Shown: in pieces, positions 44,460 through 58,600 of the stretch
How positions within the stretch are numbered: position 1 is the stretch's first letter
Layout: every line of letters begins with the position of its first letter
Source: Seriola aureovittata
Taxonomy: Eukaryota; Chordata; Actinopteri; Carangiformes; Carangidae
Assembly (NCBI RefSeq): GCF_021018895.1
Contig: NC_079373.1
Coordinates: 11,132,501-11,196,500 of the forward strand
Reading direction: 5' to 3'
Length of the DNA stretch: 64,000 nt
Position numbers and translations under genes: made by a program
Notes under the pieces: model-generated
Database searches by the model: none
Told to the model about the DNA's origin: nothing
The model's input: the letters and a program-made list of their open reading frames with translations, nothing else

Positions 44460-44785
44460 TGAGGCTATTTTAATAGAAATTACAGCAGAAATAATTAATT
44501 GATCAGTGGATGAAAAGAAAATTATTTGGCAGCAATTTACAAAAACAATTTAATTGACAACAACTTTGATAAATAATTGATTTCTTCAGCCCAAACAAAA
44601 CACCAAACATTTAAAATTTGCAACATTGTGATTTGCCACTTTTTTTTTTGCTATATGATTGTAAATTAGATATTATATTTTGGACTGTTTATCAGATGAA
44701 TCACTCAAGTTGAAGATATCATCACTCTGGGAAATTGTGCTTATTAGTTACTTTTCTGATATTTTGTAGACAAATTTTTTTTTTA
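44460..44785 (-). repeat. Teleost interspersed repeat, eroded
   Basis: It contains AATAATTAATTGATCAGTGG and AATAATTGATTTCTTCAGCC-like strings resembling the family seen at 16508-16797 in inverted orientation. Boundaries and identity are approximate. Confidence 0.35.
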
Positions 44786-47700
44786 AATAATAATAATACA
44801 ATTTTATTTATATAGTTCCTATTGTAACAGAGCTGAGGAGAAAATGCTCAACAAATAAAAAGATGCAAAAAACCACTGAAATAATATAATGCTTAAAACT
44901 GAACTGAAAACAGGCAAGTATAGATAGTATTTTAACAAAGAAATTTTAAATGGTCTAAAACTGTAGAATTGTTAACTATTGGGGAAATACTTTTTATAAA
45001 AGATATTTGAATAAGGTTAGTGTTCTGATAGATAAGACCTGATGTGATCTGGCATTAGCTGCATTATCTCTGAAGAAAGTTGTACACTGTCTGCTGTCAC
45101 ACATCATTTCTGTCTCTGGCAACATTGAGAACAGCGACCAACACACTGAAACTGACTGTTGTATAATGGATTTGATTGGTTCTGGTGGGCAGCTGGAGCA
45201 ACCTGCCAGCTGGACAGCATCGGATTCAGCCTAAACCTCTGATTCTCTACTATACATTTTCTCCATTTGGTTTATAAAACCAATGTGCTCTGATTCTGAC
45301 ATTTTATAAAACATAAAGTAGCTATTCCATATTGTCCTCAGCCTGTATAGAGGGAACTTGACTATTCAAAACACATTTCTCTGACAGGAAAAGAAACAAA
45401 CTGTCCTTGTAGTTCTGCAGCCGTCCATTTACACCAGCACACATCAGTGAACGTCACAAGTAGTTAACCAGGCTGCAGCTGCCTCAAGCAAAACAAAGAG
45501 CATTGTGGACCTTATAGACATGTTAACTCTATGACTAATACACAGAAAAAGGTTGAATTTTTTTTCCCTAGAATAGGTATTGAGGCTTGCTTCTTTATTA
45601 AGAGGAAAGAAAAAGCAGGAAAAGGACAAAGCCTACTGAATGGTATGACCATGTCTTTGTTCAGGATTCAGTAATGAACTGTTCCTTTCATGAAGCCAAA
45701 ACACTGATGTAGCCTCCTGCAGAGCAGGATCAAGCACATCCAAATCTACTTATAAATACATTTTCACAGCATCACTTTCATGCTGCAGTTGCTGCATCCA
45801 TGTCTTTAATCTCCCCATGTCTTGACAGGTCCTGGATCAGATCTCCTTCATTTAATGTCGTATTCAGAGGTTCATTAGATCTCATGCTGCATCCAGTTTA
45901 CAAATCATGCATTGTTTTTATCCATCTGGTGGTTTTTCAGCAGTGATCATGAATACACATACTCTAATATTATCTTTATACCAACTTATCTTTTTATTTA
46001 TTATTAACTGTGAGTTTAAACAGTTAGTACTGACTATAATAAATAAAGTGGCTCATAGTATCTCTGCCACTCAGAGGGTAATTGACACAGATGCCTTGAG
46101 ATGCTTTAAGCCAAGGAGGACTTTGACAGGGGTCAGAGAGTGCAGCATGAATATGATGGCTTATTGTGGTTCACTCTCCTGGTGACCCAGCTGTGGATAG
46201 TGGTCTCTGGATAATGAGCTTCAAGGATGAGATAATATGACGCAACAAGTCATTAATAAACATTTTCCAGGTGGAAAATTTAAGTCATTCTCAACCTCGA
46301 TAGTCCATCTACAACAGAGATATTCTTCCACATTAATTATACAAACTGTGCCAAATGTACTTAGTCAAAACACAAATTAGACAACATGTTGAAAAGGCAC
46401 AAAGTGGAAATATTCTTTAAATATTTCTGTATATTCATCAAAATGCATGTGTACCATGAAATAATTTTTCCTTAGTTATAGCTGAACTAAAATACTCAAT
46501 TCACCAATATTGACCATTTGCAGCTCCACTTGAGGCACTTCATGCTCTATACTGGAGCACTCGATACATTTACGCATCTCTATACTGAAACATGACCTAC
46601 TTTTGAGGAAACCACCCATCGAAAGGCTGTTGATGGGCTGTCAGGCTAAACCAGGTGACCAAACTGTCTTTAATGCTCACATGAAATCTGTCAGGAATAA
46701 ACAACATTGTTGTACAGATCTTATTTCTTGATCACTGTGGTTTGTGAAGAGGAGATGTTATGTTGCAGATGTGTCCGAGTGTGTCAAAGCTGCACCATAG
46801 CCACTCTGTCCCAGTTCTGTTCACTTCAATCAGAGGGATTTACTCACAGTGTCTGAGCATCAAGCTGCAAGAGATCTCCCCAGCTAATCTCACCCATGGC
46901 ACTAAGAAGCTGCCCAACATGAGCATTAGAATGTGTTAAACCTGCACTACAGCTCACTGGGCACATGGAAGATAAATTACACTAAAATACCACAACAACA
47001 ATGTGCATCCCTACTGCATTCTCCACAGGGTGGTCAGACGTCAGTGTCTTTGATAGAGATCAGTGTCTTAATCAGAAACACCTGAGCAGATGCCATCTGT
47101 CAGGACTAAAATAACTAATTACATTCACACCTGTTACTGTGATTGAACATGTGTTCAAATATTTTCAACTCAGTAATTTTACCTGTATTTAATAAAGGTA
47201 ATAGTTGCACATCTGAACACATGGAGAAATCACAAGAAACACACCACAGTGGTCAGTTTTAATACTAACTATAAAAACAGAAAATAATGTTAACAAACAA
47301 AGGGAATACTTTGTTTAGTAATATAAAGCTAGAAAATGATTTTGTAAATAAAGATGACGCACAAAGACTGAGTTGGCTGTTCACCTGCGCAAACCTTTAG
47401 TCAGTTACTTGGAGAAAATCAGGAAAATGAGAAAAAAAGCCTTAATTTTTGGCTTGTAGCTTTCCTTCCTTCCTCTTCTGCTAAATATTTGCATCTAAGC
47501 AAATAGACAAACAGATAATGCTGCAATGGATGCCCATTTGGGATGGGCAAATGTTTGGCATGAGACTAAAATGAAAATGATTTGAACTGTATAACATGAA
47601 ACTATATGAATATATAAAAAGTGACTTCAGTTTATTACTTAAATACATCATATTCTCATCTATTGCAGAGTACAGATTTTAGAGTTTTTCAGCATCAAAT

Positions 47701-48340
47701 CTATGCGAACACTACAGTTAACATAGTGTAACCTTAATGCTCAATTTAATCCGTGATAGTAATTTAGATAACATCTGCCCAGCTGCATTTGTTTGCTAAA
47801 AAACTAAAAAGAAACATCAGTATACTGTAGTAGGTCTTTTTATTTTGATTAACAGACTTAATCAGTATATTCATTGTGAACACTTATATTTTGCATTGAA
47901 AGATCTTATGTACATGTGTGTGTTTTACTCAATTCTTTTTATAGATTTTATATCTACTTAAGAAAAAATCAGCAGAGTTTCAGTGGTTCTACTTCTGTAG
48001 GATGTTCAGGCAGCTTTTCCACTTCTGACCAGTGTTATTTAAATTTCCAGAAAATTCAAGGTCTTCTAAGAGCACTTCATCAACACTGAATTCCAGTCTT
48101 TCACCTGATCCTGAGCCTTGTTTGAACAACTAACTAATCAGAACTGTGAATGGTCTGCTTACGTACACTTCCTGTGGCAGGACTACGTCTCTTTAATTAG
48201 CTCCAATTCTTTCATTGCAGAACAAACAGCAACATATGCCACTTGGTGACAGGCGTCAGTGTACACAAGGACAGGACAGGATAGAGCTGCGACCATAAAC
48301 ACCTGCCACATTCAAAATAGAAACGTTTTACATTATGCAA

Positions 48341-48356
48341 AAAAAAAAAAAAAAAG
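48341..48356 (+). repeat. Poly(A) tract
   Basis: A run of about 16 A residues in the tph1-saal1 interval; no element body was recognised beside it. Confidence 0.6.
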
Positions 48357-48714
48357 AGAATGATAATGATTAAAAAAGGTTTAAACACTGATTTCATTGG
48401 ATTTGACACTAGATTAATTTGGAAATGTTTTTAGACATTTGCGTATAATGCTTTAGGTGGGTTATTAAAGTAAATTCTATCTCCAAATACCACATGATTT
48501 CTCAGATACTAATAATTAAAAGACAATTTACAAAAGCCACAACAGTTCTTGAAAACCAAATTTATTTACTAATATATTTAGTATAATTGTATGTATAATA
48601 TATAGGATATATCATAGGTTGATGTTTGGCTAAAATGAAACATGGATACATTCACATTTAAAAATTTTACCACATTCATTCAGCTTACTCACACTTATGC
48701 AAAAACTAATGAAT

Positions 48715-49930
48715 TCAGACAGAAGTCGGGAGCTGTTGCTGCCATTGGTGATCAGAAATCTGAGCAGATCACGAGCGGAGACATATGGAGTTCCCCAGGG
48801 CTCAATTCTTGAGCCACTGTTAATAATAATGATAATAACTTTATTTATATAGCACCTTTCTTAGCAAACATCTCAATTCAACATTATGCAAAAAGATCTG
48901 ACAGTAAGTGAAAAGAGGCAATAGGATATGTAAAAACAATAATTAGGGATGTTGTTGTTATTCACAGCCTGTACATGCTCCTTTTATAGGTCAAATCATA
49001 CATGATAATAATGTTCATTATCACAGCTACACAGACACACTTAACTTTTTTATGATGACTATGAATATGGCCCCTTAGACTCACTCTACCAATGTTTACA
49101 CAAGGTAAATAGCTGGATGCAATTAAATTCCCTTGAATTAAATAAACACAAGATGGAAATAATGGTATTTGGCAAAAAGGCGGAAAGAATGAAAGTTACT
49201 GCTCGGCTCGATTCCACAGTTATAAAGACAAAAACACAAATTATCCCGATAAACATCTTGGTGACACGTCAAAGCAATAACTAAAGCACAGGCAAAGTTT
49301 AGTTTTAGTTGAAGTCATTCATGCCTTGATCACCAGCAAGATAGACTTTTCCATCAGTCTTTTGTCTGGTCTTCCATAAAAGACTGTTAGAGCATGTCAG
49401 CTCATTCAGAACACAGCTGTCAAAACACAAACCAGAGGAACTGAGCACAAAATAGTCCTGTTCTTCTATCTTCACTCGTGCTTCCAGTTAGCTGTAGAAT
49501 AGATTTTAAAATGCTGCTGCTAGTTTATGAATCACTCAACAGTCTGAGACCAAAATACATTCATGATCGCCTTGAAGAATATAAACCCAGTAGGGTTTTT
49601 TAGATCTAAGAAACAGTTAAAAACCTCAAATCAGAATGAAGCTGCTTTAAGCTACTATACTGCGCACAGCTTAAAACAACTTCCTGATGATTTCAAACGC
49701 ACCCCAACTCCAGACACTGTCAAAACCAAATTGAATACTCTGCTGTTCTCCTTTGTTTTTGATTGACTGACTTCTCTTCTGTACTTTTATTTCCCTTGTT
49801 GCATTTGGGAAAATTTACAACGTATACCTAAACTTTTTTTCAATTCTATTTCACTTAAGACTCTTTGCATATAAGGCATGTTGAAATGTTTGTGTTTGAG
49901 ATGTACCATATAAATAAAGCTGCCTTGCTT
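48715..49930 (+). mobile_element. Decayed L2/Rex-like LINE, 3' part of the reverse transcriptase
   Basis: Plus-strand reading frames show the reverse transcriptase motif YGVPQGSILEPL near 48785, then an insertion of a fragment with ACTTTATTTATATAGCACC, then a block resembling the Y-x-DD region (HSYTDDYEYG-like, eroded) with SWMQLNFLELNKHK, and the carboxy end with SLRPKYIHDRLEEYKPSR and DTVKTKLNTLLF. Stops and frameshifts are frequent. It ends near AAATAAAGCTGCCTTG, a typical LINE tail. The family label is inferred from motif style. Confidence 0.7.
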
Positions 49931-52647
49931 TGTTTAAAAAAATTGCTTTCCTTTTTCATTGTTGGTGTATAGACAAAAATTTATATTTTTCAATCCAAAT
50001 TTTTTAATTGATTTGAGGATGTTCAGCCTAATTTTGAAACTGACACTGAGCATGCCTGGTGTAAGATTATTGTTGGGAATATACCTTTTATCCTCTGTAT
50101 GAATTCACTTGTGTTGATGACATTGTGAGAGAAATATTATTGACAGTGGTCACACGCGGTATAGCATAATTACAATACCCTAACAGATAAGCTAGTTGAA
50201 GCAGCAGAACCGACAGTTAAGGCAAATGCAAACATCAACATCACCACATCACATCACCAATCTCCTTTGCGAGGAGGAAACGTCAATGTCTTTGATATTC
50301 GGGGATCACGAAGGGGAAAGTTTCATTGTGATTCTGTTGACAAGAGATAGAAAGCCCAGGGAACTCAGGAAATGAGCTGAAGGGGGCTTTGATTGCACCC
50401 AACAGCATCATGTGTCTTTATTAACACGCCTTGACCAGGTGGTTGTGAATAGGCCAGGCCTTGGAATCAAAGGAGAGGGAACGTGATGCTGCACACACAA
50501 GCATTCTTCATCCCTTCATTATCCCTCCTGCTCACCCAGCAACAGGTACTACTCCAGTGTCAGGGCCATTTTACACACTCAGGAGGGCTTAATTCAGATG
50601 GTCCAGCCCTGACCACATTGTTATTTTTGTCATCCAAGAGAGATCAGTCTTGGCCTGACACAAAAATTATTCTTAGAAAATATGCTCAGTTCATGTCGAA
50701 TGAAGAATGCCTTCAATCATGAGTCTCCTAATCCCTTTCACTGACGTATCCACAGAAAATACTTGTTCATCCCATTTGGTCACAGATTAAAGACTATTTG
50801 TTGTTGTAGAAAAGCTGTTTATTAGCCCAAACACTGACAGCCCACACATGTGAAAGGTAGTGTTATATTCTTTCTGGGTTACATAAGGACTTTGAACACA
50901 TGAATTTTCACACAAATGAGAGACCAAAATAGAACGTATTTCACTGTGAGGGTAAATGTCAGGTCATTTAAAAAAAAAAAAACCAGCAAGTTAGTTTTGT
51001 GGGCAGAGGTAAACAGAAAAAGAAATAAATGACATCCAGCATCAGCATCAGACAGGCCTGACATGCCTTGGCGTCACTGATGTGTATAAAGCACCGGCCA
51101 CACGAGCAACGGCCTGCTGCGTTAGGTTCATGGAGTCAGATCATATCAAGCTGCTGTGAAGCCTGGCAGACTGACAATGAAGTTTGGCAGGGCAGCAGGA
51201 AACATCTGGGCTTCACTCTGATCTCTATGACATGACTTGCCCGGGAGCGAAGCCTGAAGACAGAGCAGCCAGCAAAGTGCAAGTCACTGGCCACAAGCAA
51301 TCTTGAAAGGCCAAGCATGATTACATCTACATCATTCTTGCCATTTACAACACAAACACAACATGACTCGCAGATCAAGGCACCGGCCACCTATGTGCAT
51401 CACGAGTCTAGTCAAGGTTCAGAACGTGTTTCAAGATAGCAGGATTAAAAAGACAGTTTTTTTTTTCCCATAGGTGGTGATCTCTGTCTCGCATACACTC
51501 TGACCATTTCAGGATTTCCATTAGAAAGAGTGTTCTACATATCAATCCAAGCTTTAATTAAAAAGCTGCTATATTCAGAGCCTTCGTAAGCTTGCTGGAA
51601 AATGCGCAGGCTGTCCTGCTCTTCTCCATGAGTGGGTGAAATGGTGCATTTGGAAACCAAATGAGTTCATTGTTGCCTGGCTCAAGCCTTTCATCTAATT
51701 TTATTGTCCTTAGCGAGTGACTGTCACCCTCTGGTAAACACTTGATGTTGTCATCAGCATTAGCACCATTACTCATATGCTTGGAAAGGTGACTCAGTAC
51801 ACATTCAATGCAATTTAATTTGATACAGAAATGTATATTTTCATTGTATTAAAAAAAACAACTGATTAATTAAAACAATGTATACTTTGTGATAAAGGTA
51901 TTTAATGTTTAAGAAATAAATATGGAAACATTTTGTTAAGTTTTGGCTAAATGCTGCAGTGAAGGCTTGTATGTCAAATTTTCTGGAAACATGACTGACA
52001 GACATTTGCCTTCATGTAGTAGAGCCCAAAATAATGTAATTATCAAAGGTAGTGTATACTTCATTGAACTGTAACATGTACAACACTACAGTTAGATCTT
52101 CATTGTACCAGTGTCTTATTTACATTTTGAAATAATAAAGAATAAATAAATAAAATAAAAAAGAGAACATGCTCACAGGTTAATGAATTTGGATGTCAAT
52201 TGACTGCCTTCATATAAATGCTCTGTAATTTTACAGTGATATGTGCAAAGGTAGTCCGATGAAAGCCATTAATATCATTATTATTATTATTAATATTATT
52301 GTTATGGTTTTCTGTTGATTCTTTAGGTTGAAAAAGTGAAGCACCTCTCTATAGACTGTTCTGCTGTTTGACTGAGGCCTGTGCATCCAGCAATGATAAA
52401 AATGTTTGAGTAAAAATTACAAGCACATATTGTTTTCAATAAAAAGACATTATTTAATTAATACAAAAATAGTATTCTAAAAACAAGTAAAAACTTAAAA
52501 CATAAGCGTAACTTGGTGTGACATCCGAGTCTTTCCGGTGGAAATGCAAATATTCTGACTTGTAGCAGGATCTTTGGAGAGGAAATAAAGTCCACTATAA
52601 AAAGCAGTGGTGAGAGTCAGGATGAGTGCTGAACACTGATCTGTGTC

Positions 52648-55600
52648 TCAGTCAGGAAACTGTTTCCTCACCACGTCTGCCAGCTGGGGATCAGTCTCTG
52701 CCAACATGAGCTGCAGGTGCTGAAACTGCACAGGAGGAGGAAGGGTGGGGTGGAAACATGATGTTTATTTTCCACAGGAGCTGGTGGTGTATAGTAGCAG
52801 TCCATCACATGCCCTAAACTGACACAAGCTCTAAAAATAATCCTTTATGTGAACAATGGCATTACAGGCAATGGTTTGCACACGTGACCATTAAGCTACT
52901 CCAGAGAAAATATGTGGACAAGAAATTTGAAGAAAATTCAACATCAAAAGCAGCAATAAAGACAGTTATCCATCACAAGATACCAGAGTCTACAATGATA
53001 TTTTAAAACTGCTTATTTTGTTTCACTAACAGTGGAGAAACCCAGCGTTATTCCACTTAGAACTACTTGAAGGAGCTAAATTGTTTTCTAGAGCTAAATA
53101 AATTCTCTATTATTCCTTTTAGCAGAAACAAAAAAAAATAATACAAAGTATAATTGGTTATTAGATAAGGAGTTTAAGATTGGCCAGCATTGAAATTACC
53201 AAACATTTTACAATGGACTTTGATCTAATGAAAAGCAGAAAGGATATTAAAGCAATAGTTCAGGTTATTTGAAGTGAGGTGAATGGGGTCAGCAGATAAA
53301 ACATATTTTAGCCACTTCAAAAATGTCCACCGAAAAAAAGCCAACATCGGTTTAAGTGTACACTTTATTTTGAATATTTTCACTGCTTTATCTTGCTGTC
53401 AAACAGCCCACTCGTTTTTTTTCAACCGTTGAACCACCATATTACTCCACACAAGCAAACCTGCTGTATTACGCCACTGATCAGCTGTTTAAGTCAAAAA
53501 GAGTTGAGTGTATGTGCTTGGGAATACTGTAGTTAGACAGTGGGTGTTCTTTAGGTGGCTAAACAGGTTTTTTTCTGCTGACCCCCTGTCCAAACTGACA
53601 GTGCACTGATCCAAATGTACTACAGGAAATACACTAATTATGTATCTAAGTATCTCACATAACCCCATGAAAAATAACCCAAATTATCACTTTAATATTC
53701 CACAACAAACTGTTACAAGTGGAGCTTGATTGTATTGTACCTTGGTTGACAACCTGTGTAAGGGATTACAGTATGTGAAAGGAAAAGAGGTAAAGCCTCA
53801 CCCCTCATGCTGACATTAAAATTATATATCTTTCATTGTATTGCAATGCATGTTTTTAATCTACTTAAACTGTTTGGACAAAATACTTACCGAAGTCTTA
53901 AAGTTGGGCAGTAAACTGCCAGCAGCTATGAGACATGTCTTCTCTGTCAGAAAACCTTTATTCACCAAATCTGCCACAGTGTCCTATGAAGAAGGAAAAA
54001 CACGATGGACACTTCAGTGACCTTAGAACAGAAAGTTCTGGTTCATATTGTTGCATTTTATCCTTAAACAGCTGTATTTAAGAATCTGAGTAAATAATAT
54101 GATCCAACAGGGAAGTGAGCAGGGTGTTCCTTTGGTGGCATTACCTTGGTGATCTGATTGAAGATGTCAGCTAGAAACTCAGCTGTGATCTCTGCCAGGG
54201 TCTGGAGCAGTTCATCTTTTGTGCTTTCTTTGTTGGTACCATCATCTTTGCACTCACTGTGGTTCTGGAGCACCCGCAAAATGGTCGCTATAAGGGAGGG
54301 ACCTGAAAACAACAGACAGAAGATATTTGCAGAATAACAGATTCAATTATTTATTAAAAGTAAGCACATTGAAAAGGAGGAAACACTGCACCTTTTTACT
54401 GTCAAAAACCTACTGTAAGTCTGAGCAGGTATTCTTATTAAATTTGTATTGTATTCTTTTTTTAATATAAAACTAAAACACTATAGGATATACTAGTGTT
54501 CACTGGTGTTTTGTTCAATGTCCACATAGAAAAGAGGGTCAAACTGTGACTGTTTTGAACAGTCTCTCTTCCCACTGTGAGGAAAATGCACTAGTTTGAA
54601 TGCAGTTTCCAGTGAAAAGCAGCAGCTGTGTGTGAACTGCACAGACAAAACAATCCCTACAGTTTTGGGGGATTTGGATGTTTTTGTTGGCCAGTAACCA
54701 CTTCAAACAAGGAAACAACTTGGAAACAACAACATTCACGTGGCACATTTAGAAATATCAGTGGAGCTGCTCAGAAAAAAAGTATATACGTTTTCAACTT
54801 TTCACTTGAATATCTGTAGTTTTCCTAAAAACTATGACCACCTAACTCAGTACTTATCCACTGTAAAGCATATTTTTTCAGTGATTGCTCTAGCAGAAAC
54901 TCGGCTCAATGAGGATATAGCATGTCTTTATCCGATGTCACAATTCATTTCTGTTCATTCTTGCAGGGAGAGCAGAATAAGAGATGGAGTCTCAATTTAT
55001 TTACAAAACCACTTAGTCTTAATTTAGATAAGTCTGATGTGGAGTCATTGTTCATCAAAACTCCCTGTTGTTTACCTTTTTGATGTCAAAAGTATTATAA
55101 CTGAATGTACCTATAGACCACCTGATTCTGTCATCAGCACTTTCACAGATGCCCTTTACTGTACCCTGGAAATTATATGTAAGGAAGAGAAGATGTGTGT
55201 GTTACTTGGCAATTTCAATATCAACCTCCACAAAGATGAATTGTCATCTACTGTTGATTTTCTTAACACACTTTCTTCAACTTATTTTTATCCCGGGATT
55301 CATACACACTATAATAACAAGCTCATCTGCTACGCTCATTGACAACATATTAATTAATTATCTAGATTACAATATTACTGCAGGATTATTGTTGACTGAT
55401 ACTTCTGATCATCTTCCCGTATTCCAGTTGATTCAGACCAGGGTCAATAAGCACAGCAAATCTAAATACTCCACAAGAGATCACAAGAATTTTAATGATA
55501 CTGGTGAGCTGATTTAAGCCACTGCTAAAGAAATACTTATCATTATTATCAAGTATCATTATGAAGTTAAAGGATTCAGCAGAGGGACCCGATGGACTCA

Positions 55601-58600
55601 GAACTAACTCGATAAAAGAAATTGTTAATTCAGTCATTGATCCTCTTACCCATATTTTCTCCTTATCCTTACGGATAGGTGACCATGATACTTTTACAAA
55701 TTATCGTCCAATCTCATCTGACATTCACTTATTCATTGATTTCATTTACCTTATTGTCATACTTCCAATCATACATTTTTCATCAAATTTAGAGGTTAGA
55801 AAACTTACTTGTGTCACTTTTGCTGGGCCATTGCTCCTGGCAACTATGAAGAGCCTGAAGCACAGAAAACGCCTGAACCAAAATGCTCTTCTGCTCTTGC
55901 AGGACAACTGGAGGATCATTTGGCTGGCAAAGGTCCTCACATACCACCCCACAAACAAAGTCCCATATTGCTTTGCCGGGTCCATCAGGGGCCGCTAGAA
56001 GAAACAATAAAACAATGTCTTATCTGTTAAGAGTTCACTGATTGAGTCAACAACTCCAGTGAACACGTTTCAGTTCTGAGATGGAAAGCCAGCAGCTGAA
56101 CTCAGTATGATGATCAGTCTTACCAAAAACCTGAATGCCCTCATCTATGGTGGTGAGGAGTTGGAGGGCATGAAGGTAAACCTCCAAGCCATTCGGACTC
56201 TCTTGTCTGTGAAAACAATTTATTATTATTGAATGCTCAACTACATCATCAACATCATGTATTTAGTATAAACTCTGCTGTATCACACAAATAATGAATA
56301 ATGTATCTGTTTTATGAGGGAAAAATAAAAAGCAAACTACTGGTGCATTGCATTAATATATATACAAAAAAGAGAGGAGGCAGTACCAGAAGTGTGTTCA
56401 AAATCATAGACAGAATTAATCTGTACTTGCATAGTTGGTGCCTTGAATTCTATAACTTCTATATCAAATTTGATATCAAGTGATGTGACTGGCTGTCGTA
56501 TTCACAAATTCCCTGCAGTTTATACACATAAACTCATTTAACTGGTTCATTTTTTTTTTTTTTTTTTTTTTTTTTTATACTTGTAAGACTTTTTTATTCC
56601 CTCTGAAAATAAACATGAGCATGAAATAACAACTAACATTCTCCTGAATTAAAATTTCAGATTCCCACCTAAGCTGCTTGGCTGCCTCAAGAAGGCATGA
56701 GGCCACGTCCAGACAGCTTTCACCATCATCCTCCTCCTCCTCTCTTGGCTGAGCTGTGATCCAACTCTTCATCAGCTCTTCGTCAAGATCAAACAGTTTG
56801 TCAACCAGCTCTCCAACCTTCTCAAGCAGGTCAGCTGGGAAAACACACACAGTATTTACTGATAATAACCATTTTAGAAAGCAGACAAAAGGTTACAAAT
56901 AGTTAAGATAAACAGCTTACAGGGATTTTGAGTTAATGTAATTCATCTTGGTATGTCAACAAAATATTCTTTTTTATCCACAAGTAAAATTTCATAAGCT
57001 CTTTATATAGAAAGGAATGAGTGAAAACAAAGTACTGTTGGTAGAACTGCACATGATGAAACAGAGGCGGGAACGCACAGACGTCTGCTGTCGTATTCGC
57101 TGAAGCCACAGGGAACTAACATCTTTCTGAGAGACACAGGTCAGCAGCAATCTGCAAACATCAGAAAAGGTTAATACTTCTCTCGCAGTCTCTCTGTCTC
57201 ACATGTCTACAGAAAATGCAAATATCACCTGCTTGTTTCCAGAAGCGTTGGAGGATCTGTATCTCCGAGAAGAAGCAACAGCACAGCGCTGTGGACACAC
57301 GGGGAGTTGCAATAAGTTGAATGAATTGCAGTAGGACAATTACAGATGATGACTTCCACTCACCCTAAATCTTGATTTTGGCTGAGAGTCAGACAAGTGT
57401 CAGGAAAACAAGCAATGTTTCCAAGGATTCCCACACAAATTTCCTATAGAAGCACAAGAAAAATCTATGACCTGTCTTTGGAAAAAGGGTTATATTTTGA
57501 CACAGAATGCATATAAAGAAAAGGACTTCACTCACAGTGAGACGTGGACAATGAGATTTGGCTATCACCCCCAGGAGGATATCTGTAGCTTTGAATTCCT
57601 GCAGGAAACCAGCCACATCCTGAAAAAATAGTTGGTTAAAAAAAAGATCATTACTAAATATATGAACCTTTCCATGATTTCCTATTCACTCCATTTAGAC
57701 TCATGAGGGTAAGATAAATAACAGACACACCCGTCAGTATATACAGGTCAACAGTATGGCAAACTACATTCTCCCAAATTATCATGATATTAAATCAACT
57801 TCTCTAAAAGAGTTTCAATAAAAAGCAGAATATTATAACCTTCATGAAGGGAGGATTTGTTGTAGGACTGTCTATTAGAATGCATCACTTTTAGCTAGGT
57901 GTACCTAATAAACTGCCAACTAAGTGTATCATTTTAATTCACTGGTAATGTTTTATAAAGCAACATATTTCATCACTCGTGGCTAAATTACCCTGATGAA
58001 GAAAATAATTTGTAACCAAAGAATGTGAAGCCTATGGGACAAAGATAAAGAACTCTACCTTATCCATTGCCATATCCCAGACTCTACACAGATCTTCCTC
58101 ATCATCATCAGGGAGCTGCATTTGACCTTCAGAGTCCTTCTCTGCATGCTCTGTGACCATCTACAAGACACGACCATTTTACAAACATTAAGACACCTTA
58201 TCTATAAAGGGCTGTGTGCATCAGAGAGACGGCACAGAGGGACAATGTGTGACACAGTGGGGATGGGTCCATCAGTTGAATATCAACTGTGATTTAAAGA
58301 TTTTACATTGCAAATGATTTGATCTGTAGTCTCTAAATTGGCTGATCAGAAAAGCCTGTGGTGAAATAGTTCTAGAAAATAAATGCAGCACAAATTGTGT
58401 CGTCATGGATCAGGTAGTGACACTGGCAACAACAATGTTGTCCCTGTTTGGAATGAGCATACTCCAGCATCTTTTCCAGACAAATTCAGATTAAGATTAC
58501 TTGCTTTTTTCCACTGAGCCCATGAATTACTGCTTCATATTTGACAATAACAATAACAGCCTGCCTACATGGATGAGACGAGTCAGGGTGCTGAAAAGCC

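Larger units (their letters stand above)
42793..52647. other. Interval between tph1 and saal1 (9.9 kb), no gene recognised
   Basis: It holds upstream tph1 regulatory DNA at the left, a 29-C tract, a repeat at about 44460-44785, a decayed LINE 3' part (48715-49930) and downstream saal1 sequence at the right. Other stretches (45-48.7 kb, 50-52.6 kb) are AT-rich with only short, featureless ORFs. Confidence 0.6.
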
